Source: Pseudomonas quebecensis (GTDB lineage Bacteria > Pseudomonadota > Gammaproteobacteria > Pseudomonadales > Pseudomonadaceae). From it: a DNA stretch of 64,000 nt. The stretch's first letter is position 1; each line of letters starts with the position of its first letter. The notes beneath the pieces were generated by a model. That model ran no database searches. It was not told the origin of the DNA and was given only the letters and a program-made list of their open reading frames with translations. The stretch covers positions 2,170,001 to 2,234,000 of the forward strand of contig NZ_CP112866.1 in the NCBI RefSeq assembly GCF_026410085.1. Direction: 5' to 3'. Of this stretch, positions 21,053-31,694 are shown piece by piece. Position numbers and translations under genes: made by a program.

Positions 21053-21550
21053 ATGGCCAAAGAAGGTTCCGTAGCCCCGAAGGAACGCATCAATATTACG
21101 TTCAAACCCGCTATCGGTGGCGCCCAGGAAGAAGTCGAGCTGCCGTTGAAACTGCTTGTGCTGGGGGATTTCACCCAGCGCGAAGACGTGCGCAAGCTCG
21201 AAGACCGCAAGCCTATCGCCATCGATAAGAACACCCTGGACGAAGTGTTGGCCAACCAGGCATTGAACCTGACCCTGAATGTGCCCAATCGACTTCAGGA
21301 GGGCGCCGATGCCGAGGAGTTGGGGATTCAGGTGCGCATCAACTCGATGAAGGACTTCAACCCTGCGCATCTGGTTGAGCAGATTCCTCAACTGCAAAAA
21401 CTGATGGCGCTGCGTGAGGCGCTGGTGGCGCTCAAGGGGCCTTTGGGCAACACACCAAGCTTTCGCAAGGCCATAGAGCAAGCCCTGACCAACGACGAAT
21501 CCCGCGTGCGGGTACTGGCGGAGCTGGGCCTGAGCGACCCATCCGCCTGA
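21053..21550 (+). CDS. tssB: T6SS contractile sheath small subunit TssB
   Basis: A 165-residue VipA/TssB protein that intertwines with TssC to form the contractile sheath. Family features are KERINITFKPAIGGAQEEVELPLKLLVLGDF at the start, in two blocks, and a C-terminal helix (LVALKGPLGNTPSFRKAIEQ). AAGGAGAAA precedes the ATG. tssC starts 28 nt after its stop. Confidence 0.95.
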   Translation: MAKEGSVAPKERINITFKPAIGGAQEEVELPLKLLVLGDFTQREDVRKLEDRKPIAIDKNTLDEVLANQALNLTLNVPNRLQEGADAEELGIQVRINSMKDFNPAHLVEQIPQLQKLMALREALVALKGPLGNTPSFRKAIEQALTNDESRVRVLAELGLSDPSA

Positions 21551-21578
21551 CATACCTCAGTAAAAGGACACTGACGCC

Positions 21579-23054
21579 ATGAATACCCAACACACTCAAA
21601 CCGTTGCCCACGCCGCTCAAGAGCACGGCATTCTCGACAACATCATTGCCCAGACATTGTTGAGCGCGGACGACGAAGCCTATGGCATTGCCAAGCGTGG
21701 CGTCTCAGCCTTTATCGAAGAATTGATCAAGCCGCACAACAGCGGCGAGCCGGTGAAAAAACGCCTGGTTGATCGAATGATCGCCGAAATCGACGCGAAG
21801 CTCAGCCTGCAAATGGACGAGATCCTGCACCACCCGGAGTTCCAGGCCCTGGAATCGTCGTGGAAGGGTTTGCAGTTGCTGGTCGACCGCACCAATTTTC
21901 GCGAAAACATCAAGATCGAACTGCTGAACGTTTCACGTCAGGACCTGCTGGATGACTTTGAAGATTCTCCGGAGGTGACGCAGTCCGGGCTCTACAAACA
22001 CATTTACAGCGCCGAGTACGGTCAGTTCGGCGGCCAGCCCGTGGGCGCCGTCATCGCCAACTACTTCCTCTCTCCCAGCGCGCCCGATGTGAAACTCATG
22101 CAGTACGCCGCCAGTGTGGCCTGCATGGCTCATGCGCCGTTTATCGCGTCTGCCGGCCCGGGTTTCTTCGGATTGGAGAGCTTCACGGGCCTGCCTGACC
22201 TCAAGGATCTCAGGGACCATTTCGAGGGGCCGCAGTTTGCCAAGTGGCAAAGCTTTCGCGAGAGCGAAGATTCGCGCTATATCGGCTTGACCGTACCGCG
22301 CTTCCTGTTGCGCACGCCTTACGACCCCCTGGAATGCCCGGTCAAGACCTTTGCTTACCGGGAAAACGTGGTGAACAGCCACGAACATTACCTGTGGGGC
22401 AATACCGCCTATGCCTTCGCCACGCGCCTTACCGACAGCTTTGCACGGTTTCGCTGGTGCCCGAACATCATCGGCCCGCAAAGCGGCGGTGCAGTGGAAG
22501 ACTTGCCTCTGCATCACTTCCAGAGCATGGGCGAGATCGAAACCAAGATTCCTACCGAAGTGCTGGTGTCCGACCGCCGTGAATATGAGCTGGCGCAAGA
22601 AGGCTTTATTGCCCTGACGATGCGCAAGGGCAGTGACAATGCTGCGTTTTTTTCCGCCAGCTCCGTACAGAAACCCAAACATTTCGGCATCAGTACCGAG
22701 GGCAGGGAGGCGGAGCTGAATTACCGGCTGGGCACCCAGTTGCCGTACATGATGGTGGTCAACCGTCTGGCGCATTACCTCAAGGTTCTACAGCGCGAGC
22801 AATTGGGTTCCTGGAAGGAGCGCACCGACCTTGAGCTGGAACTCAACAAGTGGATTCGTCAGTACGTCGCCGATCAGGAAAACCCCAGCGCCGAAGTCCG
22901 TGGACGGCGCCCGCTGCGTGCGGCGCGTATTGTCGTCAGTGATGTGGAAGGCGAACCGGGCTGGTACCGCGTCAACCTGAGCGTGCGACCGCACTTCAAA
23001 TACATGGGGGCCGATTTCACCTTGTCCCTCGTCGGCAAGCTCGACAAAGAATGA
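21579..23054 (+). CDS. tssC: T6SS contractile sheath large subunit TssC
   Basis: A 491-residue VipB/TssC protein. It has the N-terminal helical pair that binds TssB, then HHPEFQALESSWKGLQLLVDRT and DLLDDFEDSPEVTQSGLYKHIY, and the C-terminal WYRVNLSVRPHFKYMGADF that forms the sheath core and ClpV recognition surface. Its TGA overlaps the tssE start (ATGA). Confidence 0.96.
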   Translation: MNTQHTQTVAHAAQEHGILDNIIAQTLLSADDEAYGIAKRGVSAFIEELIKPHNSGEPVKKRLVDRMIAEIDAKLSLQMDEILHHPEFQALESSWKGLQLLVDRTNFRENIKIELLNVSRQDLLDDFEDSPEVTQSGLYKHIYSAEYGQFGGQPVGAVIANYFLSPSAPDVKLMQYAASVACMAHAPFIASAGPGFFGLESFTGLPDLKDLRDHFEGPQFAKWQSFRESEDSRYIGLTVPRFLLRTPYDPLECPVKTFAYRENVVNSHEHYLWGNTAYAFATRLTDSFARFRWCPNIIGPQSGGAVEDLPLHHFQSMGEIETKIPTEVLVSDRREYELAQEGFIALTMRKGSDNAAFFSASSVQKPKHFGISTEGREAELNYRLGTQLPYMMVVNRLAHYLKVLQREQLGSWKERTDLELELNKWIRQYVADQENPSAEVRGRRPLRAARIVVSDVEGEPGWYRVNLSVRPHFKYMGADFTLSLVGKLDKE

Positions 23055-23470
23055 GCAAGCGCCAGGTCATGACTCGCAACCACAGCCTGTTCGAACGATT
23101 TGCAGCACCGTCGGCCAAGCCCGGCTGTGGCGTGACATCTGTCGCGGCTCACCTGGGCAAGATGCTCAGCATCCGCGCGGGGAGCGTGCAGACGCTGCCG
23201 GATTATGGGTTGCCTGACTTCAATGAGATGAACCAGAGCCTGCACGAATCATTGAGCCAGTCACGCTTGCTGATCGAGCGTTTTATTCGAGCCTACGAAC
23301 CACGTTTGAGCAACGTTCGTGTGCGTGTGCTGCCGCGCGATCATGACCCCTTGCGCCTGGCATTTGCCATCGACGCCACACTGCGTATTGATGGCGTCGT
23401 GCAACCGGTGGTGTTTACCGCACACCTGCGTGATGCGGGGCGTATCGAGGTGTTGCCCGATGTCCTTTAA
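23051..23470 (+). CDS. tssE: T6SS baseplate protein TssE (gp25-like)
   Basis: A 139-residue gp25/GPW-family baseplate protein. The family segment runs from LLIERFIRAYEPRLSNVRVRV to the end, including the conserved E and R in IRAYEPRL. It links the sheath to the baseplate. The start overlaps tssC and the stop overlaps the start of tssF by 11 nt, so the three are translationally coupled. Confidence 0.93.
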   Translation: MSKRQVMTRNHSLFERFAAPSAKPGCGVTSVAAHLGKMLSIRAGSVQTLPDYGLPDFNEMNQSLHESLSQSRLLIERFIRAYEPRLSNVRVRVLPRDHDPLRLAFAIDATLRIDGVVQPVVFTAHLRDAGRIEVLPDVL

Positions 23471-25247
23471 CCGTTATTACCAAAGCGAACTCAGCGCCTT
23501 GCGTCAGCTGGGACGGCAGTTCTCCGAACGCAATCCGGCGCTTGCGCCGTTTCTCGGCGAAGCCGGCCAGGACCCGGATGTCGAGCGGTTATTGGAAGGC
23601 TTCGCTTTTCTAACCGGGCGCCCGCGTCAGAAACTGGATGACGAATTGCCGGAGCTGACGCACTCCCTGATGCATTTGCTATGGCCCAATTATATGCGCC
23701 CGATTCCAGCACTCAGCATCCTGCAGTTCGACCCATTGAAGACGGCTGGGCCTGGGGTCATGGTTGCGCGGGATACACCGGTGGAAAGTGGCTCGGTCGA
23801 AGGCGAACGTTGCCGCTTTCGAACCTGTTACGCGACCCAGGTCTTGCCCCTTCAACTGAGCGCGTTGGACTACAGCGTTCAGGGAGAGCAGGCAGTGTTG
23901 AGCCTGCAGTTGCGCATCAGTGCCGAGGGCGACTTGAGTCAGTGCGCATTTGACCAGTTGCGCCTGCCCCTGACCGGGGACCGCTACATCAGCCAAGGCC
24001 TGTACCTGGGGCTGCTGCGTCATCTTACGGGTGTGCAGTTACTGCCACTGGACCGTGCAGGTGCGCCGATTTCCGAGCGTGATGGCCAGGCGTTATCGCT
24101 GCGCATTGGCTCGGATCAGGTGCAGCCGGTGGGCTTCGCGCAGGATCAGGCGCTGATCCCCTATCCGCCGAACACCTTCACTGGCTACCGTCATTTGCAG
24201 GAGTATTTCATCTTCCCCGACAAGTACCTGTTCGTCGATGTGACGGGGCTGGATGCGCTGCGACGCTTGCCCAACGAGGTCATCAAGCGAATCTGCGGCG
24301 TGACGTTGCGCTTTGAGTTACACAACCAACCCTCGCAGCTCCAGCATCTGACTCGGGACAACGTAAAGCTGTATTGCACGCCCATCGTCAACCTGTTCAC
24401 ACATGATGCGGTACCGATTCGCCTGGATGGCAAGCAGGACGAGTATCTGCTGATTCCCGGAGAGTATGCGCGAGGTAACGCCGGTGTGTTTTCCGTCGAC
24501 CGAGTGACAGGCTGGCGTCCTGGCGGCCAGGGTTACCGGGCGTTCGTCCCCTTTGAATCGTTTGAACACGATGGCCATGGGAATGCCTCGGCAGGCCCGC
24601 CCAGCTACACCATTCGCCAGCGCGCTTCGGCGCAGCATGGTGGGCTCGACACCTGGTTGGGTTTTGCCGATGGCGTCGGACACGAGCAGGAAACGCTGTC
24701 GATCGAGCTGACCTGCACCAACCATAACCTCACTCGACAACTAGCGGCTGGAGCGATCAACCAGCCCTGCGAGCAGACCCCCGAAGGGCTGTCGTTTCGC
24801 AACATCTGCGCGCCGACCGATAGCCTCGCACCGCCCCTGGACCAGGATTTTCTCTGGCGCCTGATCAGCAATATGTCGCTCAACTACCTGTCGTTGAGCG
24901 ATATCAACGCGTTGAAGGGCGTTCTGGAAACTTACGACCTGCCGCGTTATCACGACCGGCAGGCCAGGAAAATCAGCCAGAGAAGACTGGGCGCATTGCG
25001 CTCCATCAGTCACGTCCAGGTTGATCGACTGCATCGACGCATGCCGTTGCGAGGCGTGCTGATCGACCTGAGCATCGACGCCCAAGGCTTCCTGGGGCAG
25101 GGCGAGATATTTGTATTCGCCTCGGTACTCAACGAATTCTTCGCGCTCTATGCGGGCCTCAACACTTGCCACGAACTACGTGTCACCAGCACACAAGGAG
25201 ATGAGTACCTATGGCCAACCCGGATGGGCCAGCAGCCTCTGATTTAA
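23460..25247 (+). CDS. tssF: T6SS baseplate protein TssF
   Basis: A 595-residue TssF/VasA protein. The start is the ATG at MSFNRYYQSELSALRQLG, the standard beginning of the family; a longer frame upstream lies inside tssE and is not used. Conserved stretches include DPDVERLLEGFAFLTGRPRQKLDDELPELTHSLMHLLWPNYMRPIPA. TssF and TssG form the wedge that connects to TssK and TssE. It overlaps tssE by 11 nt and tssG by 37 nt. Confidence 0.95.
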   Translation: MSFNRYYQSELSALRQLGRQFSERNPALAPFLGEAGQDPDVERLLEGFAFLTGRPRQKLDDELPELTHSLMHLLWPNYMRPIPALSILQFDPLKTAGPGVMVARDTPVESGSVEGERCRFRTCYATQVLPLQLSALDYSVQGEQAVLSLQLRISAEGDLSQCAFDQLRLPLTGDRYISQGLYLGLLRHLTGVQLLPLDRAGAPISERDGQALSLRIGSDQVQPVGFAQDQALIPYPPNTFTGYRHLQEYFIFPDKYLFVDVTGLDALRRLPNEVIKRICGVTLRFELHNQPSQLQHLTRDNVKLYCTPIVNLFTHDAVPIRLDGKQDEYLLIPGEYARGNAGVFSVDRVTGWRPGGQGYRAFVPFESFEHDGHGNASAGPPSYTIRQRASAQHGGLDTWLGFADGVGHEQETLSIELTCTNHNLTRQLAAGAINQPCEQTPEGLSFRNICAPTDSLAPPLDQDFLWRLISNMSLNYLSLSDINALKGVLETYDLPRYHDRQARKISQRRLGALRSISHVQVDRLHRRMPLRGVLIDLSIDAQGFLGQGEIFVFASVLNEFFALYAGLNTCHELRVTSTQGDEYLWPTRMGQQPLI

Positions 25248-26236
25248 CGCAACTGTCCCGTGTCATCCGTGAATATTCGCTGTTCCAGGCAATTTCGCAG
25301 GTGATCCGGCGTTTACGCGATGCGCATCCGTTGCTGGATAACGACGCGCTGTATGACCGTTTGGAATTCCAGGCCAACCCAGGCCTCGGATTTCCCGGTC
25401 ACGATATCGATCGATTGGAGTTTTTTGTCGAGCAGGGACAATGGCGCGCGCGTCTTCGTCTCAACGTGCTGAGCCTATGTGGCGCAGGCTCGCCGCTGCC
25501 GGCGTTCTACGGCGAGCAGGCATTTGCCGATGGGGCGGGCGGCAATGCTGCCCGTGACTTCCTGGACCTGTTCCACCACCGGCTGCACCGCCTGATGCTG
25601 CCGATCTGGCGTAAGTACCGCTATCGCGCGTGCTTCGAGGGGGGCGCGCGGGACAGGTTTTCCGAACAGATGTTCGCCTTGGCCGGGTTGAGAGGCCAGC
25701 CGATTCGCGATGCCGCCCAGTTGAACTGCAAGCGACTGCTGCCTTATCTCGGGTTGCTCAGCCTGCGCGTGCATTCCGCGGCCTTGATCGAGACGGTGCT
25801 GCGTTACTACTTCAGGCACTCCCGTCTGTGGGTCGAGCAATGGGTGGCGCGCTCGGTTGTTATTTCACCGACGCAGCGCAACAGGCTTGGCGACGCCAAC
25901 AACGCGCTGGGTGTGGACCATGTCCTTGGCTGCCGAGTCGACGACCGCAGCGGGAAATTCAGGGTGCACCTGCCGGACCTCGACTGGCAGCGTTTTCACG
26001 ATTTTTTACCTTCGGGCACCGACCACCCGCCGCTGTGTGCACTGATAGGACTGATCGCGCGCGAACCACTGGACTATGACCTGCGCCTGGTATTGAGCAA
26101 AGAAGAGATCAGACCGTTGCAGCTTGGCGAACACAACGTTTGTCGATTGGGCTGGGCCAGTTGGCTGACGCCTGCACGCGCCGATGGCGCGGTCATCGTG
26201 ACCGGCAATATTCGCCGCAAGGGCAGAGGCATATGA
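25211..26236 (+). CDS. tssG: T6SS baseplate protein TssG
   Basis: A 341-residue TssG/VasB protein with RLEFQANPGLGFPGHDIDRLEF near the N-terminus, a central FLDLFHHRLHRLMLPIWRKYRY and a C-terminal LGWASWL. It pairs with TssF in the baseplate wedge. The start, MANPDGPAAS, lies inside the end of tssF; AAGGAGATGAG before it is a good ribosome site. The stop overlaps the clpV start in ATGATGA. Confidence 0.94.
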   Translation: MANPDGPAASDLTQLSRVIREYSLFQAISQVIRRLRDAHPLLDNDALYDRLEFQANPGLGFPGHDIDRLEFFVEQGQWRARLRLNVLSLCGAGSPLPAFYGEQAFADGAGGNAARDFLDLFHHRLHRLMLPIWRKYRYRACFEGGARDRFSEQMFALAGLRGQPIRDAAQLNCKRLLPYLGLLSLRVHSAALIETVLRYYFRHSRLWVEQWVARSVVISPTQRNRLGDANNALGVDHVLGCRVDDRSGKFRVHLPDLDWQRFHDFLPSGTDHPPLCALIGLIAREPLDYDLRLVLSKEEIRPLQLGEHNVCRLGWASWLTPARADGAVIVTGNIRRKGRGI

Positions 26237-28788
26237 TGAATGTAGACCTGCAACAACTGATCCGCGCATTGAATCCCCAGGCGCGGCGAGACTTGGAACG
26301 TTCAGCCGAGCGTTGCGTGACGCGCGGAGGCGGCGAGGTTCTTGTAGAGGATCTGCTGGGCGTCCTGCTGGAACACCGCGAAGGCCTGTTGATCAAGGCA
26401 CTGGCTGACGCCGAGGTTGACAGCGCTGAACTGGCAGCCACGCTGCGGCCAAGGATTGAAACGAGTGCTTCGCCTAATCCGGTGTTCGCCAAGGGCCTGG
26501 TGCAATGGTTGCAAAACGCGTTGATGGTCGCCCATCTGGAGTTGCATCAAACCGAGGTGGACCATGCCGCGCTGTTGTTGGCGTTGTTGTGTCACCCGCC
26601 ACAGCCTGAAGGTTGCGCTTATCAACGCGTGCTGAGCCGCCTGGATGCGCAGCGCGTGCGCGAGTTTGCTGCAAGTCGGAAGGTGGAGGGCGTCCCGGCA
26701 AGCGATGGTGAGTCGTGCCTGTCACGGTTCACCCACGATCTGACCCGGCAGGCCCATGAAGGCCGGATCGATCCGGTGCTGTGTCGCGATGGCGAGATTC
26801 GCCAACTGATCGATATCCTTGCGCGACGACGCAAGAACAACCCGATCCTCGTTGGCGAAGCCGGCGTAGGCAAAACAGCCGTGGTCGAGGGGCTTGCCTT
26901 GCGGATCGCCACCGATCAGGTGCCGGAACCGCTCAGAAACGCACGGGTGCTGACCCTGGACATGGGCATGCTGCAGGCCGGAGCCAGTCTCAAGGGCGAA
27001 TTCGAACGGCGCCTCAAGGGCGTGATGGATGAGGTCAACGCCTCGCCACAAGCGGTCATTCTGTTTATCGACGAAGCGCATACGCTGGTGGGCGCGGGTG
27101 CCCAGGCGGGTGGCGCCGATGCGGCCAACCTGCTCAAGCCGGCGCTGGCCCGAGGTGAGTTGCGCACTATCGCCGCCACCACCTGGTCGGAATACAAACG
27201 TTACTTCGAGAAAGACCCCGCCCTGGCCCGGCGCTTTCAACCGGTCAAGGTCGGCGAGCCGAGTGTTGAGGAGGCGGTTTCGATCCTGCGTGGCCTGGTG
27301 CCGGTGCATGAAGCCAGCCATGGCGTCTATGTACGTGACGACGCCGTGGTGGCCGCCGCCTGCCTGAGTGCCCGCTACCTCGCTGGGCGCCAGTTGCCCG
27401 ACAAGGCCGTGGACGTACTGGATACCGCCTGTGCCCGTGCACGCATCAGCCGGGTCTGCGCCCCCGAGTCGCTGCAGCGGCTGGGTGCGCAGAAGGCTGA
27501 ATGTATGCGACAGCGTCTGTCGCTGTTGCGAGACACAGGCGCAGGGTTGCCGATGGATGCGCAGGCATTGCGCGCGCTGGAACGGCGACTGGCGGCTGTC
27601 GAGCACGCGTACCAACAGTTACAAGCACGTTGGCTTGAAGAGCAGGCGTGCGCGCAACAGGTACTTGCACTGCGACAGCAATTGGACGATGCCCGCCAGG
27701 CAGGGCAGGACGTGGATGCCCTGGAACAGGTGCTGGCAGAACAGCGTGCCCGACAGGGCGCACATCCCCTGGTTCATCTCGAGGTGTGTCCGCGCCTGGT
27801 GGCCCAGGTCGTCAGCGCCTGGACAGGTATTCCGGTTGAACGCCTGGCGGTCGAGCACAGTGAGACGGTCCTGGGATTCGCTGACGCGCTGCGCTCGCGC
27901 ATCCTGGGTCAGGAGCACGCCGTGCAGGCCCTTGATCGCAACTTGCGTGCCGTCGCCGCAGGTCTCAACACGCCCGACGCGCCTGTTGGCGTATTCCTGC
28001 TGGTGGGCCCAAGTGGCGTAGGCAAGACGGAAACGGCCATGGCCCTGGGGGATTTGCTCTATGGCGGCGAGCGCTTTGTCACGATCCTGAACATGGCTGA
28101 ATATCAGGAAAAGCATGCGCTGTCTCGACTCATTGGTGCACCTCCCGGCTACGTCGGCTACGGGGAGGGCGGTGTACTGACGGAAGCGGTGCGTCAGCGC
28201 CCGTATTCAGTGGTGCTGCTGGACGAAGTGGAGAAGGCTGACCCCGACGTGTTGAATCTGTTTTATCAGATCTTCGACAAGGGCCTGGCCAACGACGGCG
28301 AGGGGCGTGAGATCGATTTTCGCAACACGCTGATTCTGATGACCTCCAACCTGGGCAGCGAATGCATCACCAAGCTGTGTGCCGGCGCTCAGCGGCCCGA
28401 CCCGCAGGTACTGCAAGCGGCCATCTATCCGATGTTGCGTGATTATTTCAAGCCGGCCCTGCTGGCTCGAATGCGTGTGGTGCCCTATTACCCGATCGCC
28501 GGTGACGTGCTTCACGATCTGGCCAGGCTCAAGCTGGAGCGTCTCGGCTGCAGGCTGCAATTGCGTCGTTTGTCGTTCAGCTATACGGACGATCTGGTCA
28601 AGCACATGGCCGAACGTTGCAGCCACAGCGACAGTGGCGCCCGTTATATCGACCAATGGATCGACAGCTGCCTGTTGCCGCAGATGGTTGACCGGCTTCT
28701 GGAGACCATGGCTGTCGGCGAATCCGTAGCGCGCGTGCATGCCGGTCTGGACGCCAACGCCCAGCCGATCTGCGAGTTCAGCCAATGA
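26233..28788 (+). CDS. clpV: T6SS sheath-recycling AAA+ ATPase ClpV (TssH)
   Basis: An 851-residue Hsp100 ATPase. N-terminal Clp-N domain (about 1-150), first AAA+ module with Walker A GEAGVGKT (about 209), an M-domain coiled coil (about 405-500), and second module with Walker A GPSGVGKT (about 592). It extracts TssC from contracted sheaths for reuse. Two adjacent ATG codons (26233 and 26236) could start it; the first overlaps the tssG stop. A longer upstream frame is not needed. Confidence 0.96.
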   Translation: MMNVDLQQLIRALNPQARRDLERSAERCVTRGGGEVLVEDLLGVLLEHREGLLIKALADAEVDSAELAATLRPRIETSASPNPVFAKGLVQWLQNALMVAHLELHQTEVDHAALLLALLCHPPQPEGCAYQRVLSRLDAQRVREFAASRKVEGVPASDGESCLSRFTHDLTRQAHEGRIDPVLCRDGEIRQLIDILARRRKNNPILVGEAGVGKTAVVEGLALRIATDQVPEPLRNARVLTLDMGMLQAGASLKGEFERRLKGVMDEVNASPQAVILFIDEAHTLVGAGAQAGGADAANLLKPALARGELRTIAATTWSEYKRYFEKDPALARRFQPVKVGEPSVEEAVSILRGLVPVHEASHGVYVRDDAVVAAACLSARYLAGRQLPDKAVDVLDTACARARISRVCAPESLQRLGAQKAECMRQRLSLLRDTGAGLPMDAQALRALERRLAAVEHAYQQLQARWLEEQACAQQVLALRQQLDDARQAGQDVDALEQVLAEQRARQGAHPLVHLEVCPRLVAQVVSAWTGIPVERLAVEHSETVLGFADALRSRILGQEHAVQALDRNLRAVAAGLNTPDAPVGVFLLVGPSGVGKTETAMALGDLLYGGERFVTILNMAEYQEKHALSRLIGAPPGYVGYGEGGVLTEAVRQRPYSVVLLDEVEKADPDVLNLFYQIFDKGLANDGEGREIDFRNTLILMTSNLGSECITKLCAGAQRPDPQVLQAAIYPMLRDYFKPALLARMRVVPYYPIAGDVLHDLARLKLERLGCRLQLRRLSFSYTDDLVKHMAERCSHSDSGARYIDQWIDSCLLPQMVDRLLETMAVGESVARVHAGLDANAQPICEFSQ

Positions 28789-30305
28789 CAGACAATCCGT
28801 TCAGCCAAGTACCCCATCCCCTGGACTATGCCGAGGCTTTGCTGGCCTGGTTCACTCGCCTGGGCAGTGAGTGTGACGAAGCCAGCTTGCCTGACGCGTG
28901 CGTCGCGGCGGCGGCCCAGCTCAGCGGTTGTGAACTGAGCCAATTGTATTGGCGCGACGAGACAACGGGCCGGCTCGAGCTGACTGCCCAGCATTTGCCA
29001 GGGGTCACGCGACCCGCTGACCCCACGTGCCGGCCGGACTTTCAACATGAGCAACTGCTGCACTACGTAATCGATCAGGCTACCCCGCTGTCGCTCGATG
29101 AGTTGGCGCGCAGCGTCTATGCGTGCGGCTTCCTGCCGGCAATGGCGACACCCTGGCAGTCGTTGTCCTGCATACCGTTGTTCGGGCGGCGCAAGTGCGT
29201 TGCCGGCCTGTTGCTGTGCGCCAGCCTGCGTAAACAATCGTTGCAGGGTTACGCGTCCTCATTGGGGCAATTGGGCAGCTTTGCCTTGAGGCAGCTCACG
29301 CTGCTCAAGCGTACGGGGCCTGCACACACGCGTATGGGCGCCACGCCTCGTATGGGTGCATTCGGGCTGATCGGCAACAGCGCCGCTATGGCGGCAACCT
29401 GTCGCTTGATCGGTAAGGTGTTATTTGCCCCCAGCACCGTGCTCCTGCGGGGCGAGACCGGAACCGGCAAAGAGGTGGTGGCGCGTGCGATCCACGACGC
29501 AGGCCCGCGCAAGGGCAAGGCTTTCGTGGTGCAGAATTGTGCCGCCTTCCCCGAGGGGCTGCTGGAAAGCGAACTGTTCGGCTACCGCAAGGGCGCGTTC
29601 ACGGGGGCCGAGCGTAACCATATCGGTTTGTTTGACGCGGCCAATGGCGGCACGTTGCTGCTGGATGAGATTGGCGATATGCCACTGTCGCTGCAGGCCA
29701 AATTGTTGCGGGTACTGCAGGAGGGGGAGATTCGCCCGCTGGGTGCCGGCGCGCCGCATAAGGTGGATGTGCGGATTATCGCCGCCACCCACCGCGACCT
29801 CGCCGCGATGGTGGCCGAGGGCCATTTTCGCGAGGACCTGTATTACCGCCTGGCGCAATTTCCTATCGAACTGCCGCCCCTGCGTGAGCGAGAGGGTGAT
29901 GTGCTGATGCTGGCCCGGCATTTTATGCAGAACGCCTGCGATGCGTTGGGACGCAGCCCCCTGGAGTGGTCAAGCGCTGCGCTGGATCAACTGTCGAGTC
30001 ACGCTTTCCCGGGCAACGTTCGGGAACTCAAGTGCCTGGTGGAGCGCGCCGTGCTGCTCTGTGAGGAGGACGTGATCCTTCCGGCGCACCTTTCTCTCAC
30101 GCCACCACCAGTGCCCTGCGCCGTCGAGGCAACGTTGCGTCAGCGCCTGGAACGGGTGGAGCGGGTGTTCTTGATCGATTGCCTGCACAAGAACCGCGGC
30201 AATCGAACCCGCACTGCCCGCGAACTGGGGGTGGCACGTCGCACCCTGCTTTATCGTCTCGCACGCTTGAACATCCCTTGTGACGACATGCGCGGGGAGC
30301 GCTGA
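28785..30305 (+). CDS. sfa2: T6SS sigma-54-dependent activator (Sfa2/VasH type)
   Basis: A 506-residue enhancer-binding protein: N-terminal GAF-like sensory region (about 15-180), AAA+ domain with Walker A GETGTGKE (about 222), sigma-54 loop GAFTGA (about 270), [10 protein letters not shown], and a Fis-type helix-turn-helix ([18 protein letters not shown]). It lies at the HSI-II position of sfa2, directly after clpV, with ATGA overlap. The family activates hcp and T6SS operons with RpoN; candidate -24/-12 sites lie in the hcp-tssA spacer. No receiver domain, so not a two-component regulator. Confidence 0.92.
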   Translation: MTDNPFSQVPHPLDYAEALLAWFTRLGSECDEASLPDACVAAAAQLSGCELSQLYWRDETTGRLELTAQHLPGVTRPADPTCRPDFQHEQLLHYVIDQATPLSLDELARSVYACGFLPAMATPWQSLSCIPLFGRRKCVAGLLLCASLRKQSLQGYASSLGQLGSFALRQLTLLKRTGPAHTRMGATPRMGAFGLIGNSAAMAATCRLIGKVLFAPSTVLLRGETGTGKEVVARAIHDAGPRKGKAFVVQNCAAFPEGLLESELFGYRKGAFTGAERNHIGLFDAANGGTLLLDEIGDMPLSLQAKLLRVLQEGEIRPLGAGAPHKVDVRIIAATHRDLAAMVAEGHFREDLYYRLAQFPIELPPLREREGDVLMLARHFMQNACDALGRSPLEWSSAALDQLSSHAFPGNVRELKCLVERAVLLCEEDVILPAHLSLTPPPVPCAVEATLRQRLERVERVFLIDCLHKNRGNRTRTARELGVARRTLLYRLARLNIPCDDMRGER

Positions 30306-30363
30306 TGAAGAGCTCATGGGTGCGATTTCCGGCTGCCCGGCCTGTTTTTCCTGGAGAAACCTG

Positions 30364-30495
30364 ATGCATTTTCGTCCATGGCAAGCCTGGTGGCTTGCGT
30401 TGTGTTTGTTGAGTGGCTGCAACGCCAATTACGTGTTTGATGACGCCGACTACCGTCCGCTGGGTGATCCCCAGCTGACGCGTAGCGGCCGTTGA
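30364..30495 (+). CDS. Small T6SS-associated lipoprotein (HSI-II orfX position)
   Basis: A 43-residue gene: MHFRPWQAWWLALCLLSGC is a lipoprotein signal with lipobox LSGC, leaving a mature peptide of about 25 residues (NANYVFDDADYRPLGDP and a short tail). GGAGAAACCTG precedes the ATG. It sits between the activator and the FHA gene, exactly where orfX (PA1664) lies in HSI-II, which supports its reality although the function is unknown. Size and tail suggest a small envelope cofactor of the membrane complex or baseplate. Confidence 0.75.
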   Translation: MHFRPWQAWWLALCLLSGCNANYVFDDADYRPLGDPQLTRSGR

Positions 30496-30509
30496 ACGAG
30501 GGCCCTGGC

Positions 30510-31694
30510 ATGCAATTAGTGTTTGAAGTGTGCGACGCCGCAAGCGGTGATTCGTCGGCGCGCAAGGTATTCGATGACGCCGGCGGCGTGATCGGTCGTG
30601 GGGTAGGGTGTGATTGGAACCTTGCCGATCCCAGTCGCTTGCTGTCCAGCCATCATGGTCTGGTCAGTTACCGTGACGGGCAGTACTTTCTCACCGATAT
30701 CAGCAGTAACGGCATCGGCCTGCGGGGCAGCAGCGAACGCCTGCGCAAAGGCCTGGCACGGCTGATCAGCGACGGTGACGTCTATCAACTGGGGCCGGTG
30801 GATATTCGTGCGCGGCTGGCGGAACGACCAAGCCCCATCGCGGCGCAGAGCTGCGCCGGTAGCGAGACGATCCCCCATGATGCCTTTGTGGGGCTGGACC
30901 CGTTGCAGGCAATGCCCAGTGACGACTTGTCCCATCCGCCATCCGAAGATTCGCACGGGTTGCCCGACAACGCTGCGTTGAGCGCCCGCGCGCTTTCCAG
31001 CGGTGACTTGGCGCGCGACCACTTGATCGCGCCGAGATGGGCCGACGTCCAGGAAAAAGCACCGGATGTCGAACCGCTTTCGGCTCCTGTTCCGGTCCCT
31101 GCGGTCTTCTGGACGCAATTCGGCGAAGCGCTGGGCCTGCGGATGGAGGGGCTTGATTCACGCACGCGCGAAGCACTAGCGATCAAAGTGGCGGGCTTGT
31201 TCAGGCAAACCGTCGAGGGTATTCAGCAAAGCTTGCGCACCCGCGATGAGCTGAACAGCGAGTTGCACCTGGACCTGACCACCTCACCCTTCAAGCGCCA
31301 GAACCCGCTCAAGGACTGTGTCGACCCCCAGGCTGCCATGAGCGCGCTGCTGGGCATGGAAGAACAAGGCCAGCTTTGCTCCGAATGGGCGGTTGCCCAG
31401 GCTTGCCGTGAACTGCAGATCCACCAACTGGCGCTGCTCGTGGCTTGCCGTGCCACGGTGCGCAGTGCGGTAGCGGCGTTTGCCCCAGTGCATCTGCTGA
31501 CATGCTTTGAACGTGAGCGCAGCCCGTCGAGGTTCACCACCGCTGGTGCACATTGGCGCGCCTACCAACGTCATTACCAACGACTTAACGACACGCCTGG
31601 CCTTGAGGAACGCCTGTTACGCGAGGATTTTTCCAAAGCCTATGACGAACAGGTGCGTCTGGTTTCAACACTGCACACGGCCTATCCGGGATGA
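30510..31694 (+). CDS. tagH: T6SS FHA-domain protein (TagH/Fha2)
   Basis: A 394-residue protein with an N-terminal FHA domain (about 20-95) showing GVIGRG and SSHHGLVSYRDGQYFLTD, the phosphothreonine-binding residues Arg, Ser and His of the fold. The C-terminal half (about 200-394) is the T6SS-specific region (FWTQFGEALGLRM). It probably binds a threonine phosphorylated by the kinase at the end of the cluster and is reset by the PP2C phosphatase. I chose the ATG at MQLVFEVC, preceded by GAGGG; a TTG 18 nt earlier is possible. Stop overlaps the tssJ start. Confidence 0.92.
   Translation: MQLVFEVCDAASGDSSARKVFDDAGGVIGRGVGCDWNLADPSRLLSSHHGLVSYRDGQYFLTDISSNGIGLRGSSERLRKGLARLISDGDVYQLGPVDIRARLAERPSPIAAQSCAGSETIPHDAFVGLDPLQAMPSDDLSHPPSEDSHGLPDNAALSARALSSGDLARDHLIAPRWADVQEKAPDVEPLSAPVPVPAVFWTQFGEALGLRMEGLDSRTREALAIKVAGLFRQTVEGIQQSLRTRDELNSELHLDLTTSPFKRQNPLKDCVDPQAAMSALLGMEEQGQLCSEWAVAQACRELQIHQLALLVACRATVRSAVAAFAPVHLLTCFERERSPSRFTTAGAHWRAYQRHYQRLNDTPGLEERLLREDFSKAYDEQVRLVSTLHTAYPG

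Noticed and set aside
23319..23459. Upstream extension of tssF inside tssE
   Set aside because: Cys- and His-rich translation unlike the family, while the ATG at 23460 gives the standard TssF N-terminus.
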